The position numbers and the translations under genes are program-made. The notes beneath the pieces are model-generated. The model was not told where the DNA came from and did not search any database. It saw only the letters and a list, made by a program, of their open reading frames with translations. Positions 20,991 through 29,144 of a DNA stretch of 64,000 nt are shown here, one piece after another; positions within the stretch are counted from its first letter, which is position 1, and each line of letters starts with the position of its first letter. The DNA is from Propionibacteriaceae bacterium UBA7704 (GTDB taxonomy: Bacteria > Actinomycetota > Actinomycetes > Propionibacteriales > Propionibacteriaceae), in assembly GCA_002482525.1 (NCBI GenBank), contig DLGC01000002.1, positions 144,218 to 208,217 of the forward strand, in the 5' to 3' direction.

Positions 20991-21471
20991 CGACGCCGGG
21001 CCGATCTTTGAGGGTGGAACCATCGGGGCCGACCTGCTTGATCAGCCCGAACCAGACCACTAGGGCGGCTGCCGCGGTCACGAACATGTCCGCAACGTTG
21101 AAGATTGCGAAGTACTGCACCTGGATGAAATCGACCACGTGGCCCTGGAATGGTGATGGCTCCCGAAAGATGCGGTCACACAGGTTTCCGGCGATGCCTG
21201 CGATCAAGAAGCCGGTCAGCACCGCCCAACCGCGGTGGTGGATTCGTGGCAGCAGCCAGGCGAACACCGCCACCAGGGCTGCCAGCGCGACCACGGCGAA
21301 AACGACGGTGATGTTCTCCCCCATGCTGAATGCCGCGCCGGGGTTGCGGATCAGATGCAGGCTGATCAGCCCGCCCAGCAGCGGGATCGGATTGTTGGGG
21401 TCCAAGAAGGCCACCGCCAGCGCTTTGGTGGCCTGATCCAGGGCCAGACCGAACCCGGCGATGATGAACAC
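20983..21471 (-). CDS. lspA: Lipoprotein signal peptidase (signal peptidase II)
   Basis: Membrane aspartyl protease that removes signal peptides from prolipoproteins. Four hydrophobic helices are seen. The catalytic aspartates fall in the conserved blocks AGNLCDRIF and IFNVADMFV, and the Asn-Gly block LIRNPGAAFSMG is present. 162 residues from the GTG start. The first helix looks slightly clipped at this start; the frame is open upstream with no better start codon before the DksA-like gene ends, so the true start is uncertain. It overlaps rluD by 8 bases. Confidence 0.93.
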   Translation of the reverse strand: MFIIAGFGLALDQATKALAVAFLDPNNPIPLLGGLISLHLIRNPGAAFSMGENITVVFAVVALAALVAVFAWLLPRIHHRGWAVLTGFLIAGIAGNLCDRIFREPSPFQGHVVDFIQVQYFAIFNVADMFVTAAAALVVWFGLIKQVGPDGSTLKDRPGVDG

Positions 21472-21518
21472 AAGGAGCCGTAACCGCTGTGAGTTCGGCT
21501 CCGGGGCGGGGTGCGGTG

Positions 21519-21956
21519 TTATCGCCGTTCCTCCCGCTGCTTACAGGACACGCACATCGTGGCCCGGGGGAAGACCTGCAACCGATCCTTACCGATCGGC
21601 TCGCCACAGATCTCACACAGTCCGTAGTGGCCGGATTCGAACAGGCGGTAGGCCTGCTGAGCCTGTTCGAGCATCTCGCGGGCGTTCTGCGCCAGCGACA
21701 TCTCCTGATCGCGTTCGAAGTTCGATGAGCCCACGTCTGCGGGGTCTCGGCCAGCGCCGTCGCTGCCCTCCTCGAACAGGTCGGCCAGTCCCGCCTGGGC
21801 TACCTCGATGGCACGCTCCATGCGACGGATGTCCGACAGTAGCTCCTGACGGATCTCCTCGATCTCGTCCTCGGTCCACGGATCTTCTCCCGCAGCCACG
21901 GGGAAGGCGGATACAGGAGCTTTGGGGGTGGTCCCCCGACGCTGGGCCGGTGGCAT
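21519..21956 (-). CDS. TraR/DksA-type C4 zinc finger protein
   Basis: 145 residues. An N-terminal low-complexity stretch is followed by a coiled hairpin (EDEIEEIRQELLSDIRRMERAIEVAQ) and a Cys4 zinc finger CEICGEPIGKDRLQVF...CVSC at the C terminus. DksA relatives insert the hairpin into the RNA polymerase secondary channel; the actinobacterial forms have been proposed to act as transcription modulators, but I cannot assign a specific role. GGAGG lies eight bases before the ATG. It is between the divIVA terminator and lspA, in the usual actinobacterial position. Confidence 0.9.
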   Translation of the reverse strand: MPPAQRRGTTPKAPVSAFPVAAGEDPWTEDEIEEIRQELLSDIRRMERAIEVAQAGLADLFEEGSDGAGRDPADVGSSNFERDQEMSLAQNAREMLEQAQQAYRLFESGHYGLCEICGEPIGKDRLQVFPRATMCVSCKQREERR

Positions 21957-22007
21957 GTTAGATCCCTCCTGATGTGATTACTGAGGTGGGAGAGTACCAC
22001 CAGCAAA

Positions 22008-22035
22008 CGCGCCCCGATCTCCAGATCGGGGCGCG
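22008..22035 (-). terminator. Hairpin terminator after divIVA
   Basis: CGCGCCCCGATC at 22008-22019 pairs perfectly with 22024-22035 around a four-base loop (TCCA), a 12-bp GC-rich stem 18 bases past the divIVA stop. The minus-strand transcript continues TTTGC, a very short U-run. It separates divIVA from the DksA-like gene. Confidence 0.8.
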
Positions 22036-22053
22036 TCGCTCATTGACTGTGTT

Positions 22054-23055
22054 TTAGTGGCCTTCTCCGAGCAGTGCGTCAAGCCGCGGAGTAGCTGAAC
22101 CGGACCCTTGCGGCTCGCTCAGTACCGCCGGGGTTTGCGACGGCGCGAACTGCGTTTCGCCGATGGCCCGCAGTTGGCTCTGAAGGTGGCTGGTCAGCGT
22201 GCTGCGGTAGCTGCTTTCGAAGCTACGCAGTTGCTCGACCTTGGTCCGGAGGGTGTCGCGCTCTGCTTCGAGCTGAGTGAACATCTCAGCGCGCTTGGCG
22301 GTCGCCTCATTGGTGAGAGCCTCGGCCTTCTGCTGCGCCTCCAAGGTGACCTTCTCGACGTTGACCCGGGCCTCGGATTCGATCCGATCTGCGCGGGTGC
22401 GGGCATCGGTGAGGGCCTCATGGGCCTTGCGGTTGGCGCTGTCGATGACGTTCTCGGCCTCGGCGCGTGCCGTGGTGAGGATCCGCTGCGATTCGACCTG
22501 CGACTCGCCCACCAGGCGCTCGGCTTGTTCGGTGGCCATCTGCAACAGCCGGGTGACTGCCGGGGATGCCTCCGCCGAGGTGGTGACCACGATGTTCTCG
22601 ATCTTGCCCGACGAGATGACGCTGCCACCGACCGGCATCTGTGCGGCCGCATCGCCGGCCTGGCGCAGGTTCGAAACCTCCGAACGCAGCGACTCGATCT
22701 CCTGCTGGGCGCGGGCGAGTTCCTCACGCGCCTGTCCCAGTTCCTGACCGCGTCGGTTCAGTTCGTCGTTCTTGCCTGCCAGCTCGCTGCGAGCACCGTC
22801 CAGAGCGCTCTGGCTCTGCTGCAGCTCGGCGCGAACCCGGTCGGAATCACCGGAGTCGCTGGGAACGAAGACGCTGGACGGCTGGCCTTTGCTCAGCGAC
22901 TCGATCTGCTGCTTGAGCGCACCGTTCTCTTCCGTCAACTGGGCAAGCGTGGCCTCGACCTTGTCGACGAAGTTGTCGACATCGACCGGCTCATAGCCGT
23001 TTCGCCGCGCCAAGTGAAAGCGGGTCTGCCGGACCTGCTCCAGGGTCAGAGTCAT
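22054..23055 (-). CDS. divIVA: DivIVA/Wag31-type polar growth and division protein
   Basis: DivIVA marks curved membrane at poles and septum and recruits the growth machinery. 333 residues start MTLTLEQVRQTRFHLARRNGYEPVDVDNFVDKVE, the membrane-binding DivIVA N-terminal domain. Long coiled coils cover about 30-60, 75-150 and 175-300, broken by a Gly/Ser/Pro linker near 65. The C-terminal tail is short and polar. It lies downstream of sepF across a 231-base gap with a strong terminator, so it should have its own promoter. yggT, usually placed between sepF and divIVA in actinobacteria, is absent. Confidence 0.92.
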   Translation of the reverse strand: MTLTLEQVRQTRFHLARRNGYEPVDVDNFVDKVEATLAQLTEENGALKQQIESLSKGQPSSVFVPSDSGDSDRVRAELQQSQSALDGARSELAGKNDELNRRGQELGQAREELARAQQEIESLRSEVSNLRQAGDAAAQMPVGGSVISSGKIENIVVTTSAEASPAVTRLLQMATEQAERLVGESQVESQRILTTARAEAENVIDSANRKAHEALTDARTRADRIESEARVNVEKVTLEAQQKAEALTNEATAKRAEMFTQLEAERDTLRTKVEQLRSFESSYRSTLTSHLQSQLRAIGETQFAPSQTPAVLSEPQGSGSATPRLDALLGEGH

Positions 23056-23233
23056 TGCTCACCTCACGTACTCGGTTCCAAATCGCGGCGGGCCGCGACT
23101 CGTAGGGTAGTTCTCAGGCTAGTGCAGCCCGATTGATCAATCCAAGGGCAACTGTATTGGGTAGCACCGGAGGTAAACCTTCAGTACAGACAATTCCCTC
23201 ACTCTGAGCCTGCCACCAGGGGTATCAGAGACG

Positions 23234-23273
23234 AAAAAAAGCCGCCGGAGCCGGCACCAGGCCGGTCGGCGGC
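23234..23273 (-). terminator. Intrinsic terminator with U-tract after sepF
   Basis: GCCGCC (23241-23246) pairs with GGCGGC (23268-23273), enclosing a GCCGGC/GCCGGT stem. Seven consecutive A residues at 23234-23240 give a UUUUUUU run in the minus-strand transcript. It begins 14 bases past the sepF stop and is the clearest textbook terminator in the window. Confidence 0.92.
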
Positions 23274-23286
23274 ATGATCGCAACTC

Positions 23287-23769
23287 TCAGGACTGGTTGA
23301 AAAAGCCGCCTGCGAGCCGTTCTTTGTCCTCGGCGGTGACCGACAGATTCTGCGGAGACAACAGGAAGACCTTGCTGGTGATGCGTTCGATGCTGCCCTG
23401 CAGGCCGAAGATCAAACCGGCGCAGAAGTCCACCAACCGCTTGGCGTCGGCCTCCTCCATCTCCGAGACGTTCATGATCACCGGGACGCCGTCGCGGAAG
23501 TTCTCGCCGATATTGCGAGCTTCGTTGTAGGTGCGCGGACGCACACTCACGATCCGGTTGATATCGGCCACCCGCGACTGGTTCACCCGCGGCCTCCGCG
23601 ATTCCAGTTCGGTGACCGTGGCCGAGGAATCGGCGTCCGTTGTGGCCAACTCACGGCCCGACGGCACCGCTTCGGTCACTTCGCCAGACATGTCGTCGGG
23701 CTCGACGTAGCTCTCGTCGGCGGAGACCAAGCCGAGCCATTCGGCTGCCTTCCTCAAGCGATCTGCCAT
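23287..23769 (-). CDS. sepF: Cell division protein SepF
   Basis: SepF anchors FtsZ filaments to the membrane where FtsA is absent, as in actinobacteria. Predicted 160 residues: an amphipathic N-terminal membrane-binding helix (MADRLRKAAEWLGLV), an acidic linker (about 15-75), then the SepF core (RVADINRIVSVRPRTYNEARNI, GVPVIMNVSEMEEADAKRLVDF, ERITSKVFLLSPQNLSV). The ATG giving MADRLRKAAEWLG is chosen because the amphipathic helix must be N-terminal; the frame stays open 27 codons upstream. It lies downstream of pgeF; yggS, normally between pgeF and sepF, is missing. Confidence 0.95.
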   Translation of the reverse strand: MADRLRKAAEWLGLVSADESYVEPDDMSGEVTEAVPSGRELATTDADSSATVTELESRRPRVNQSRVADINRIVSVRPRTYNEARNIGENFRDGVPVIMNVSEMEEADAKRLVDFCAGLIFGLQGSIERITSKVFLLSPQNLSVTAEDKERLAGGFFNQS

Positions 23770-23853
23770 TGTCCTGCCCCTTCGGGTTTTGTCACTCCTG
23801 AAAACCATAACCCGACGACGCCGTTCAACCGGGAAGGCGCCCCTCGACACGCG

Positions 23854-24561
23854 TCAAGGCAGCCAGATAACGCCCGCCTGGCGACCGGACGCCGCAGCAT
23901 CGCGCCGATGGGAGTGCAACGAGGTTGTGGTCAGGGTGCAGGGATCCAGCCGCACCACCTGACACCCGGCTCCAGCCAGTTGGTCAGCGGCGGCCTGACC
24001 CAGATCCAGGCTGGGTGTGCCCCAACTGGTCTGCGCTCTGGCCGCGGGAAGTTCTCGACAGTATTGCTCCTGCAACGACGCAGGCACTTCGTAGCATTCG
24101 CCGCAGATATGCGGGCCGATCCAGGCGCGTACCGCTCCCGAGCCGCGGGCCCGTAGCTGCGCCACCAACTCGAGCAGCACACCGGCTGCCAATCCCACTC
24201 GACCGGCATGGGCGGCACCGATCACAGTCGCCTCTGCGTCGACCATGAGTACCGGCAGGCAGTCAGCGGCACGAACCGCCAGCCCGAGGCCGTGTTCGGT
24301 CGTGATCAGGGCGTCGGCCTGCTCCCGCGCGATCGCAACCGGATCGTCGGCGGCACCGACTCGGAGTACCCGGGCCCCGTGGACCTGGTAGGCGTTCAGC
24401 ACCGGGACGCGCAGTTCGGCCTCGACGAGGTCCCAGTCTGGGGAGCGCCAGGCCCGCGCATCGCCCAGTGTCAGGTCCAATCGACCCCCACCGGGGGCGA
24501 CGGCGTCAAAGAAGGCGATCCCGACACCGTCGGTGTCGGGATCGTTGCGATAACTGAACAT
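23854..24561 (-). CDS. pgeF: YfiH/PgeF (LACC1-type) multicopper-like domain protein
   Basis: 235 residues of the YfiH family, annotated variously as polyphenol oxidase, purine nucleoside phosphorylase or, in E. coli PgeF, an editing factor for muropeptide precursors. Metal and active-site segments are intact: AYQVHGARV, AADCLPVLM, GAAHAGRVGL, GPHICGECYEV and HSHRRD. A peptidoglycan-editing role fits the location directly after ftsZ, 11 bases downstream, but the true substrate is not decided by sequence. Confidence 0.92.
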   Translation of the reverse strand: MFSYRNDPDTDGVGIAFFDAVAPGGGRLDLTLGDARAWRSPDWDLVEAELRVPVLNAYQVHGARVLRVGAADDPVAIAREQADALITTEHGLGLAVRAADCLPVLMVDAEATVIGAAHAGRVGLAAGVLLELVAQLRARGSGAVRAWIGPHICGECYEVPASLQEQYCRELPAARAQTSWGTPSLDLGQAAADQLAGAGCQVVRLDPCTLTTTSLHSHRRDAAASGRQAGVIWLP

Positions 24562-24572
24562 CGGTGTTGGAC

Positions 24573-25709
24573 CTACTTCAGGAAGTCGGGCACGTCCAGT
24601 TCGTCGTCGGAAGGTTCAGCCACCGGCGCACGACGCTGCTCGGTCCTGCTGATGACAGGCACCTCGGCCGTGGCATCGGTGGCCGAGACATCGCTCTGGG
24701 CCGATGCGCTCGGCACCGGCGCCGGCCGGCGAACCGAACTCGACGTCCGCTGCGGCGGCGCGCCGCCGTCGAACCCGGCTGCGATCACGGTGACGCGCAC
24801 CTCGTCGCCGAGCGCATCGTCGATGACCGTTCCGAAGATGATGTTGGCCTCCTCATGGGCCACCGATTCTATGAGATTCGCCGCTGTCGACACCTCGAAC
24901 AGGCCCAGATCGGAGCCACCGGCGATCGACAACAGCACACCGCGGGCCCCGTCGATGCTGGCTTCCAGCAACGGAGAGGACACGGCCATTTCGGCAGCGG
25001 CCCGGGCTCGATCCTCGCCGCGCGCCGAGCCGATGCCCATCAGCGCCGATCCGGCATTGGACATGACCGCCTTCACGTCGGCGAAGTCCAGGTTGATCAA
25101 GCCGGGGGTGGTGATCAGGTCGGTGATCCCCGACACACCCTGCATGAGCACTTGATCGGCCTGCCGGAAGGCGTCAAGGATCGCCACCTGGTGATCGGTC
25201 ATCTCCAGCAGCTTGTCGTTGGGGATCACGATGAGTGTGTCGACTTCCTCACGCAAGGAGTCGATGCCGCTCTCGGCCTGGTTGGAGCGTCGACGTCCCT
25301 CGAAGCTGAACGGACGAGTCACCACGCCGATGGTCAAAGCACCCAGCGAGCGGGCGATGCGAGCCACCACCGGAGCACCACCGGTGCCCGTGCCGCCACC
25401 CTCACCGGCGGTGACGAAGACCATGTCGGCACCCTTGAGTACCTCCTCGATCTCGTCGGCATGATCCTCAGCGGCCTGCCTGCCTTTGTCCGGGTCTGCG
25501 CCGGCGCCCAGTCCACGAGTGAGATCACGCCCAATGTTGAGCTTGACGTCTGCGTCGCTCATCAACAGCGCTTGGGCATCAGTGTTCAGTGCGATGAACT
25601 CGACTCCACGCAGTCCGGATTCGATCATCCGGTTCACTGCGTTGACGCCACCGCCACCGACACCAACAACTTTGATGATTGCCAGATAGTTCTGGGAGGC
25701 AGTAGCCAC
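24573..25709 (-). CDS. ftsZ: Cell division GTPase FtsZ
   Basis: Tubulin-like GTPase that forms the Z-ring. Predicted 378 residues: start MATASQNYLAIIKVVGVGGGGVNAVNRM (GTG codon), the GTP signature motif GEGGGTGTGGAPV, the T7 synergy loop NLDFADVKAVM, a variable acidic linker, and the C-terminal peptide ELDVPDFLK that binds SepF. The frame is open 11 codons upstream but family similarity begins at the chosen GTG, preceded by a weak GGGTGG. It is 178 bases downstream of ftsQ, a gap with a possible promoter, in line with ftsZ often having dedicated promoters in actinobacteria. Confidence 0.98.
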   Translation of the reverse strand: MATASQNYLAIIKVVGVGGGGVNAVNRMIESGLRGVEFIALNTDAQALLMSDADVKLNIGRDLTRGLGAGADPDKGRQAAEDHADEIEEVLKGADMVFVTAGEGGGTGTGGAPVVARIARSLGALTIGVVTRPFSFEGRRRSNQAESGIDSLREEVDTLIVIPNDKLLEMTDHQVAILDAFRQADQVLMQGVSGITDLITTPGLINLDFADVKAVMSNAGSALMGIGSARGEDRARAAAEMAVSSPLLEASIDGARGVLLSIAGGSDLGLFEVSTAANLIESVAHEEANIIFGTVIDDALGDEVRVTVIAAGFDGGAPPQRTSSSVRRPAPVPSASAQSDVSATDATAEVPVISRTEQRRAPVAEPSDDELDVPDFLK

Positions 25710-25792
25710 TTCACCCACCCTTACGGAGATTCGGAACGACACAGGCCGACGAAGCTTCAGGCGGGGAAGTCAGTTGCTCCGGCGTCGGGACA

Positions 25793-25823
25793 AGGCTATG
25801 AGAACGCTTTTCACCTTGTCCAA
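25793..25823 (-). promoter_or_regulatory. Possible ftsZ promoter
   Basis: On the minus strand TTGGAC (25818-25823) is followed after 17 bases by CATAGC (25795-25800), or after 19 bases by TAGCCT (25793-25798). This is a weak sigma-70-like match inside the ftsQ-ftsZ gap, about 85 bases before the ftsZ start. Confidence 0.3.
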
Positions 25824-25887
25824 GAATGGTCCTGGCCTCGGCGCGTCCCTCAACTGTGACTTCAGGGTTCGCTCGACAGTGCCGGAT

Positions 25888-26610
25888 TCAGCGGCGTGTC
25901 GGAAATGACGGCGCGGACACATCGAATATCCGACCAGACATGCCGAGCAGGTGATCGAGCACCTGACTCTTGACCGCCGACTGTTCCGCGCTGCCCCACA
26001 TCACCCGCCGACCGTCGCGAAGCCTCAGCTCGATGCTGTCGGAGGTTGCAGCCTCAATGCGCGCGACCTTCGCCGCGGTGGCGTCGCTCAACGCCGAGAA
26101 CACGGTACCCACGTCGACCAGCAGCCCTCGGGCTCGGCTGTCGGCCACGACCTGGACCAGTTTGGACGGCGCCTTGTCGACCCGCTCGAAGACAACCCCG
26201 CTGGCATCGGCCAACAGGTAACCGTCACCATCCGGCAACGCCAACCGCGGCGTCCGCTCGGTGACGGTGATAGTAACCGCGTCCGGCCAGGAGCGGGCCA
26301 CCTCGACCTCGGCGACCGGCGGCAACCCAGCCACCGAGTCGGCGGCAGCCGCGATGTCGACGCGGGCCAGCGGCGTCCCCACCGTCACGCCGGCAGCCTC
26401 ACGCACCTGGGCCTTGGTCAGCACCTCAGCTCCAGAAACCGTGACCCGCTGCGCCACGAACACCGGCGAGAAGGCGAACAGATAGACCGCGGCGGCGGCC
26501 AGCAGCGCAACGACACTCCAGCCGGCCACCCGGATCAGCCGAGAGGTGCGCTGCTGTCGTCGACGAAGCTCGAGACGACTGGTGGCATCACTGACCCGCG
26601 GTGCACTCAT
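25888..26610 (-). CDS. ftsQ: Cell division protein FtsQ
   Basis: Divisome scaffold joining FtsB/FtsL and the septal synthase FtsW-FtsI. 240 residues: a short basic cytoplasmic tail (1-25), one membrane helix (about 27-50, VAGWSVVALLAAAAVYLFAF), a POTRA domain (VFVAQRVTVSGAEVLTKAQV to about residue 125) and the beta domain. Start ATG overlaps the murC stop by four bases (ATGA), so ftsQ is translationally coupled to murC, the usual actinobacterial order. Confidence 0.95.
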   Translation of the reverse strand: MSAPRVSDATSRLELRRRQQRTSRLIRVAGWSVVALLAAAAVYLFAFSPVFVAQRVTVSGAEVLTKAQVREAAGVTVGTPLARVDIAAAADSVAGLPPVAEVEVARSWPDAVTITVTERTPRLALPDGDGYLLADASGVVFERVDKAPSKLVQVVADSRARGLLVDVGTVFSALSDATAAKVARIEAATSDSIELRLRDGRRVMWGSAEQSAVKSQVLDHLLGMSGRIFDVSAPSFPTRR

Positions 26611-28025
26611 GCGGACCTCGTCCGCAGGAGGTCGGCGACCAGCGGCCCGACAGCAGTCACATCCCCGGCGCCGATCGTCACCACCACGTCGCCAGGGCGA
26701 ATCAACTCGGCCAGCGTCTGGGCGCCGTCGTGGACCGATGCTGCGTAGCTGACCCGTTCGGCACCGGCCACGGCCGCGGCCGCATCGGCGACCAGGCGTC
26801 CGGTGACGCCGGGGAGCGGGTCCTCCCGGGCGGGATAGATGTCCAGCACCAGAATGTGATCGGCCGAGGACAGGACCCGTCCGAACTCGGTGGCGAAATC
26901 GCGGGTACGGGTGAACAGGTGGGGTTGGAAACAGACGACCAGGCGGCTGTCACCGGCGAGTTCGCGGGCAGCACCCAAGGTGGCTGCCACCTCGGTGGGG
27001 TGATGAGCGTAGTCATCGAAGATCCGAGCGCCGCCGACCTCGGCCACCGGTTGAAAACGTCGATGCGTGCCGCGGAAGCCGCCGAGCGCCTCCCGGGCCG
27101 GCTCGCCGGACAGCCCCAGAGCGAGCGCTACAGCGTAGGCGGCTGCTGCGTTGTGAAGATTGAATCGGCCCGGCACGACCAGTTCAACGACGCCCTGGTC
27201 GCGGGCGGAGATCAGCTGTGCCACGCCGCCGCCGGGTGGGGTCGACACCTCGGTGAGTCGCACCTGCGCCGAGGCGTCCTCACCGACGGTGATGACGGTC
27301 TTGCCCGCAGCGCGCGCCGGGTCGATCAGGGCGGCGGCCCCAGGGTCGTCGGCGTTGAGAATCACCACCTCAACGGTGGCTGCGGTAGCTACCGCCAGAA
27401 AGCCGCGGGCGTAGGTCTCAGCGTCGCCCCAGTTGTCCAGGTGATCGGATTCGATATTGGTGATCACCACGATCTCGGCCGGATATTGCCGGAACGACCC
27501 GTCGCTCTCGTCGGCCTCCACCACGAAGGGGGCACCGGCACCCAGGCGATGGTTCTGTCCGGTCGCGGTCAATGGTGAGCCCACCACATACCCCGGGTCG
27601 GCACCGAGCCGGGTGAGGACGGTGGCGATCATCGCGCTGGTCGTGGTCTTGCCATGGGTGCCGGTCACGGCCACGCCACGACGGCCCATCATGAGTGCCC
27701 CCAGCGCAGCGCTGCGGTGCCAGATTCGCAGACCTCGTTCCCGGGCCGCGCTCAACTCGGGATTGTCGGCCCGGATCGCACTGGAAACCACGACGGTCTC
27801 CGCGTTACCCAGGTTGTCCCTGTGATGCCCGACGACCGTTCGAACTCCGTCTTGCCGCAATCGCTTCAGCATCGCCGAGTCGGCCTGATCGCTGCCACTG
27901 ACGTCGACACCCAGTTCGGCGTACATGGCGGCGATCCCGCTCATGCCGGCACCGCCGACACCGATGAAGTGGACGGCTCCCAGTCGATCCACTGGTAGCA
28001 GCGGCACGGGTTCGATCAAAGGCAT
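26607..28025 (-). CDS. murC: UDP-N-acetylmuramate--L-alanine ligase
   Basis: ATP-dependent addition of L-Ala, the first amino acid of the peptidoglycan stem. 472 residues with the Rossmann-like N-terminal nucleotide-sugar domain (VHFIGVGGAGMSGIA), Mur-ligase P-loop VTGTHGKTTTSAM, catalytic region VVEADESDGSF, and the C-terminal domain with IFDDYAHHPTEVAATL. Length is normal. It sits four bases after murG and overlaps ftsQ. Confidence 0.98.
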   Translation of the reverse strand: MPLIEPVPLLPVDRLGAVHFIGVGGAGMSGIAAMYAELGVDVSGSDQADSAMLKRLRQDGVRTVVGHHRDNLGNAETVVVSSAIRADNPELSAARERGLRIWHRSAALGALMMGRRGVAVTGTHGKTTTSAMIATVLTRLGADPGYVVGSPLTATGQNHRLGAGAPFVVEADESDGSFRQYPAEIVVITNIESDHLDNWGDAETYARGFLAVATAATVEVVILNADDPGAAALIDPARAAGKTVITVGEDASAQVRLTEVSTPPGGGVAQLISARDQGVVELVVPGRFNLHNAAAAYAVALALGLSGEPAREALGGFRGTHRRFQPVAEVGGARIFDDYAHHPTEVAATLGAARELAGDSRLVVCFQPHLFTRTRDFATEFGRVLSSADHILVLDIYPAREDPLPGVTGRLVADAAAAVAGAERVSYAASVHDGAQTLAELIRPGDVVVTIGAGDVTAVGPLVADLLRTRSA

Positions 28026-28029
28026 CGAA

Positions 28030-29136
28030 TCACTCCTCGCCTTCAGCCAGGGTACGGATCAGATCGGCCAGGGCCTGTGCCGCCCCCGCAGACACCAGGG
28101 CCCGACAGGTGTCGGACATAGCGCGCAACCGTTGCGGGTCAGCCAGCAGCGCGGTGAGTCGATCCACCAGCACGTCGGCAGTGAGGTCGGCGTCGGCGAT
28201 CATGAGTCCCGCCTCTGCCCGGATCAGGAACTCCGCGTTGCGCGCCTGTTCACCGTTGCCGTGCGGCAGCGGTACGAAGATCGTGGGCAGACCGATCATG
28301 GCGGTCTCCATCACGGTGCCCGCACCGGCCCGCCCCAGCATCACATCGGCGGCCGAATACGCCTGGGCCATGTCATCCACATAACCCACCGGGCGGTAGA
28401 CCGCGGTGGTGGCGACATTGTCACGGGGCACGACGTCCTCGGTCAGGTTCGCCGGCCCCACCACGTGCAGGATGCTGATCCCAGCTGCGAGCAGCCGATC
28501 GATCGCCGCAGTCGTGGCGGCATTCAGACTGCGAGCTCCTTGGGAGCCACCGGAAACCAGCACAACCCGGCCCTCGCCCGGGAGGCCGAAGTGCGCCCTC
28601 GCCTCGGCGCGACGTCTGTCGCGATCCAAGCCGGCGATCGCCGCACGCACCGGCAGCCCCAACTGGCGAGCCCGCGGCAAAGCCGTGTCGGGAAAGCTGG
28701 TAACCACCGCATCGGCGAAACGGGCGCCGACCTTGTTGGCCAGACCGGCCACCACGTTCCCCTCGTGGATGACCAGCGGGATCTTCTCGGCGCGAGCGGC
28801 CAGGTACACCGGCAGCGAGACATAGCCTCCGAAGCCGGCCACGACCTGGGCGCGATGCTCGCGCAGCAGTGCCTTGGCCTCTCGTACCGCATTCCGCAGC
28901 CGGAGTGGCAACGCGATGAGATCACGGGAGGGTTTGCGTGGCAGCGGTACCGGTGGAATCAGAGCCAGGCTCAGACCGGCGTCAGGGATGACGCGGGTTT
29001 CCAAGCCTTTGGGAGTGCCGATGCACAGGATCTCCACCGGTCCGGTGGCGGTCAGTTGTTCGGCGGTGGCGATCAACGGGGAGGTATGACCAGCGGTTCC
29101 TCCCCCGGCGAGGATCACCCGGATCGGCTCACTCAT
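28030..29136 (-). CDS. murG: Lipid II synthase (N-acetylglucosaminyltransferase MurG)
   Basis: Membrane-associated GT28 transferase that adds GlcNAc to lipid I. 368 residues show the N-terminal loop ILAGGGTAGHTSPLIA, the G-loop VVAGFGGYVSLPV, and the donor-binding G-loop LVSGGSQGARSLNA plus GRAGAGTVMETAMIGLPTIFVPLPHG in the C-terminal half. It lies 8 bases downstream of ftsW. Confidence 0.98.
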   Translation of the reverse strand: MSEPIRVILAGGGTAGHTSPLIATAEQLTATGPVEILCIGTPKGLETRVIPDAGLSLALIPPVPLPRKPSRDLIALPLRLRNAVREAKALLREHRAQVVAGFGGYVSLPVYLAARAEKIPLVIHEGNVVAGLANKVGARFADAVVTSFPDTALPRARQLGLPVRAAIAGLDRDRRRAEARAHFGLPGEGRVVLVSGGSQGARSLNAATTAAIDRLLAAGISILHVVGPANLTEDVVPRDNVATTAVYRPVGYVDDMAQAYSAADVMLGRAGAGTVMETAMIGLPTIFVPLPHGNGEQARNAEFLIRAEAGLMIADADLTADVLVDRLTALLADPQRLRAMSDTCRALVSAGAAQALADLIRTLAEGEE

Positions 29137-29144
29137 AGATTCCT

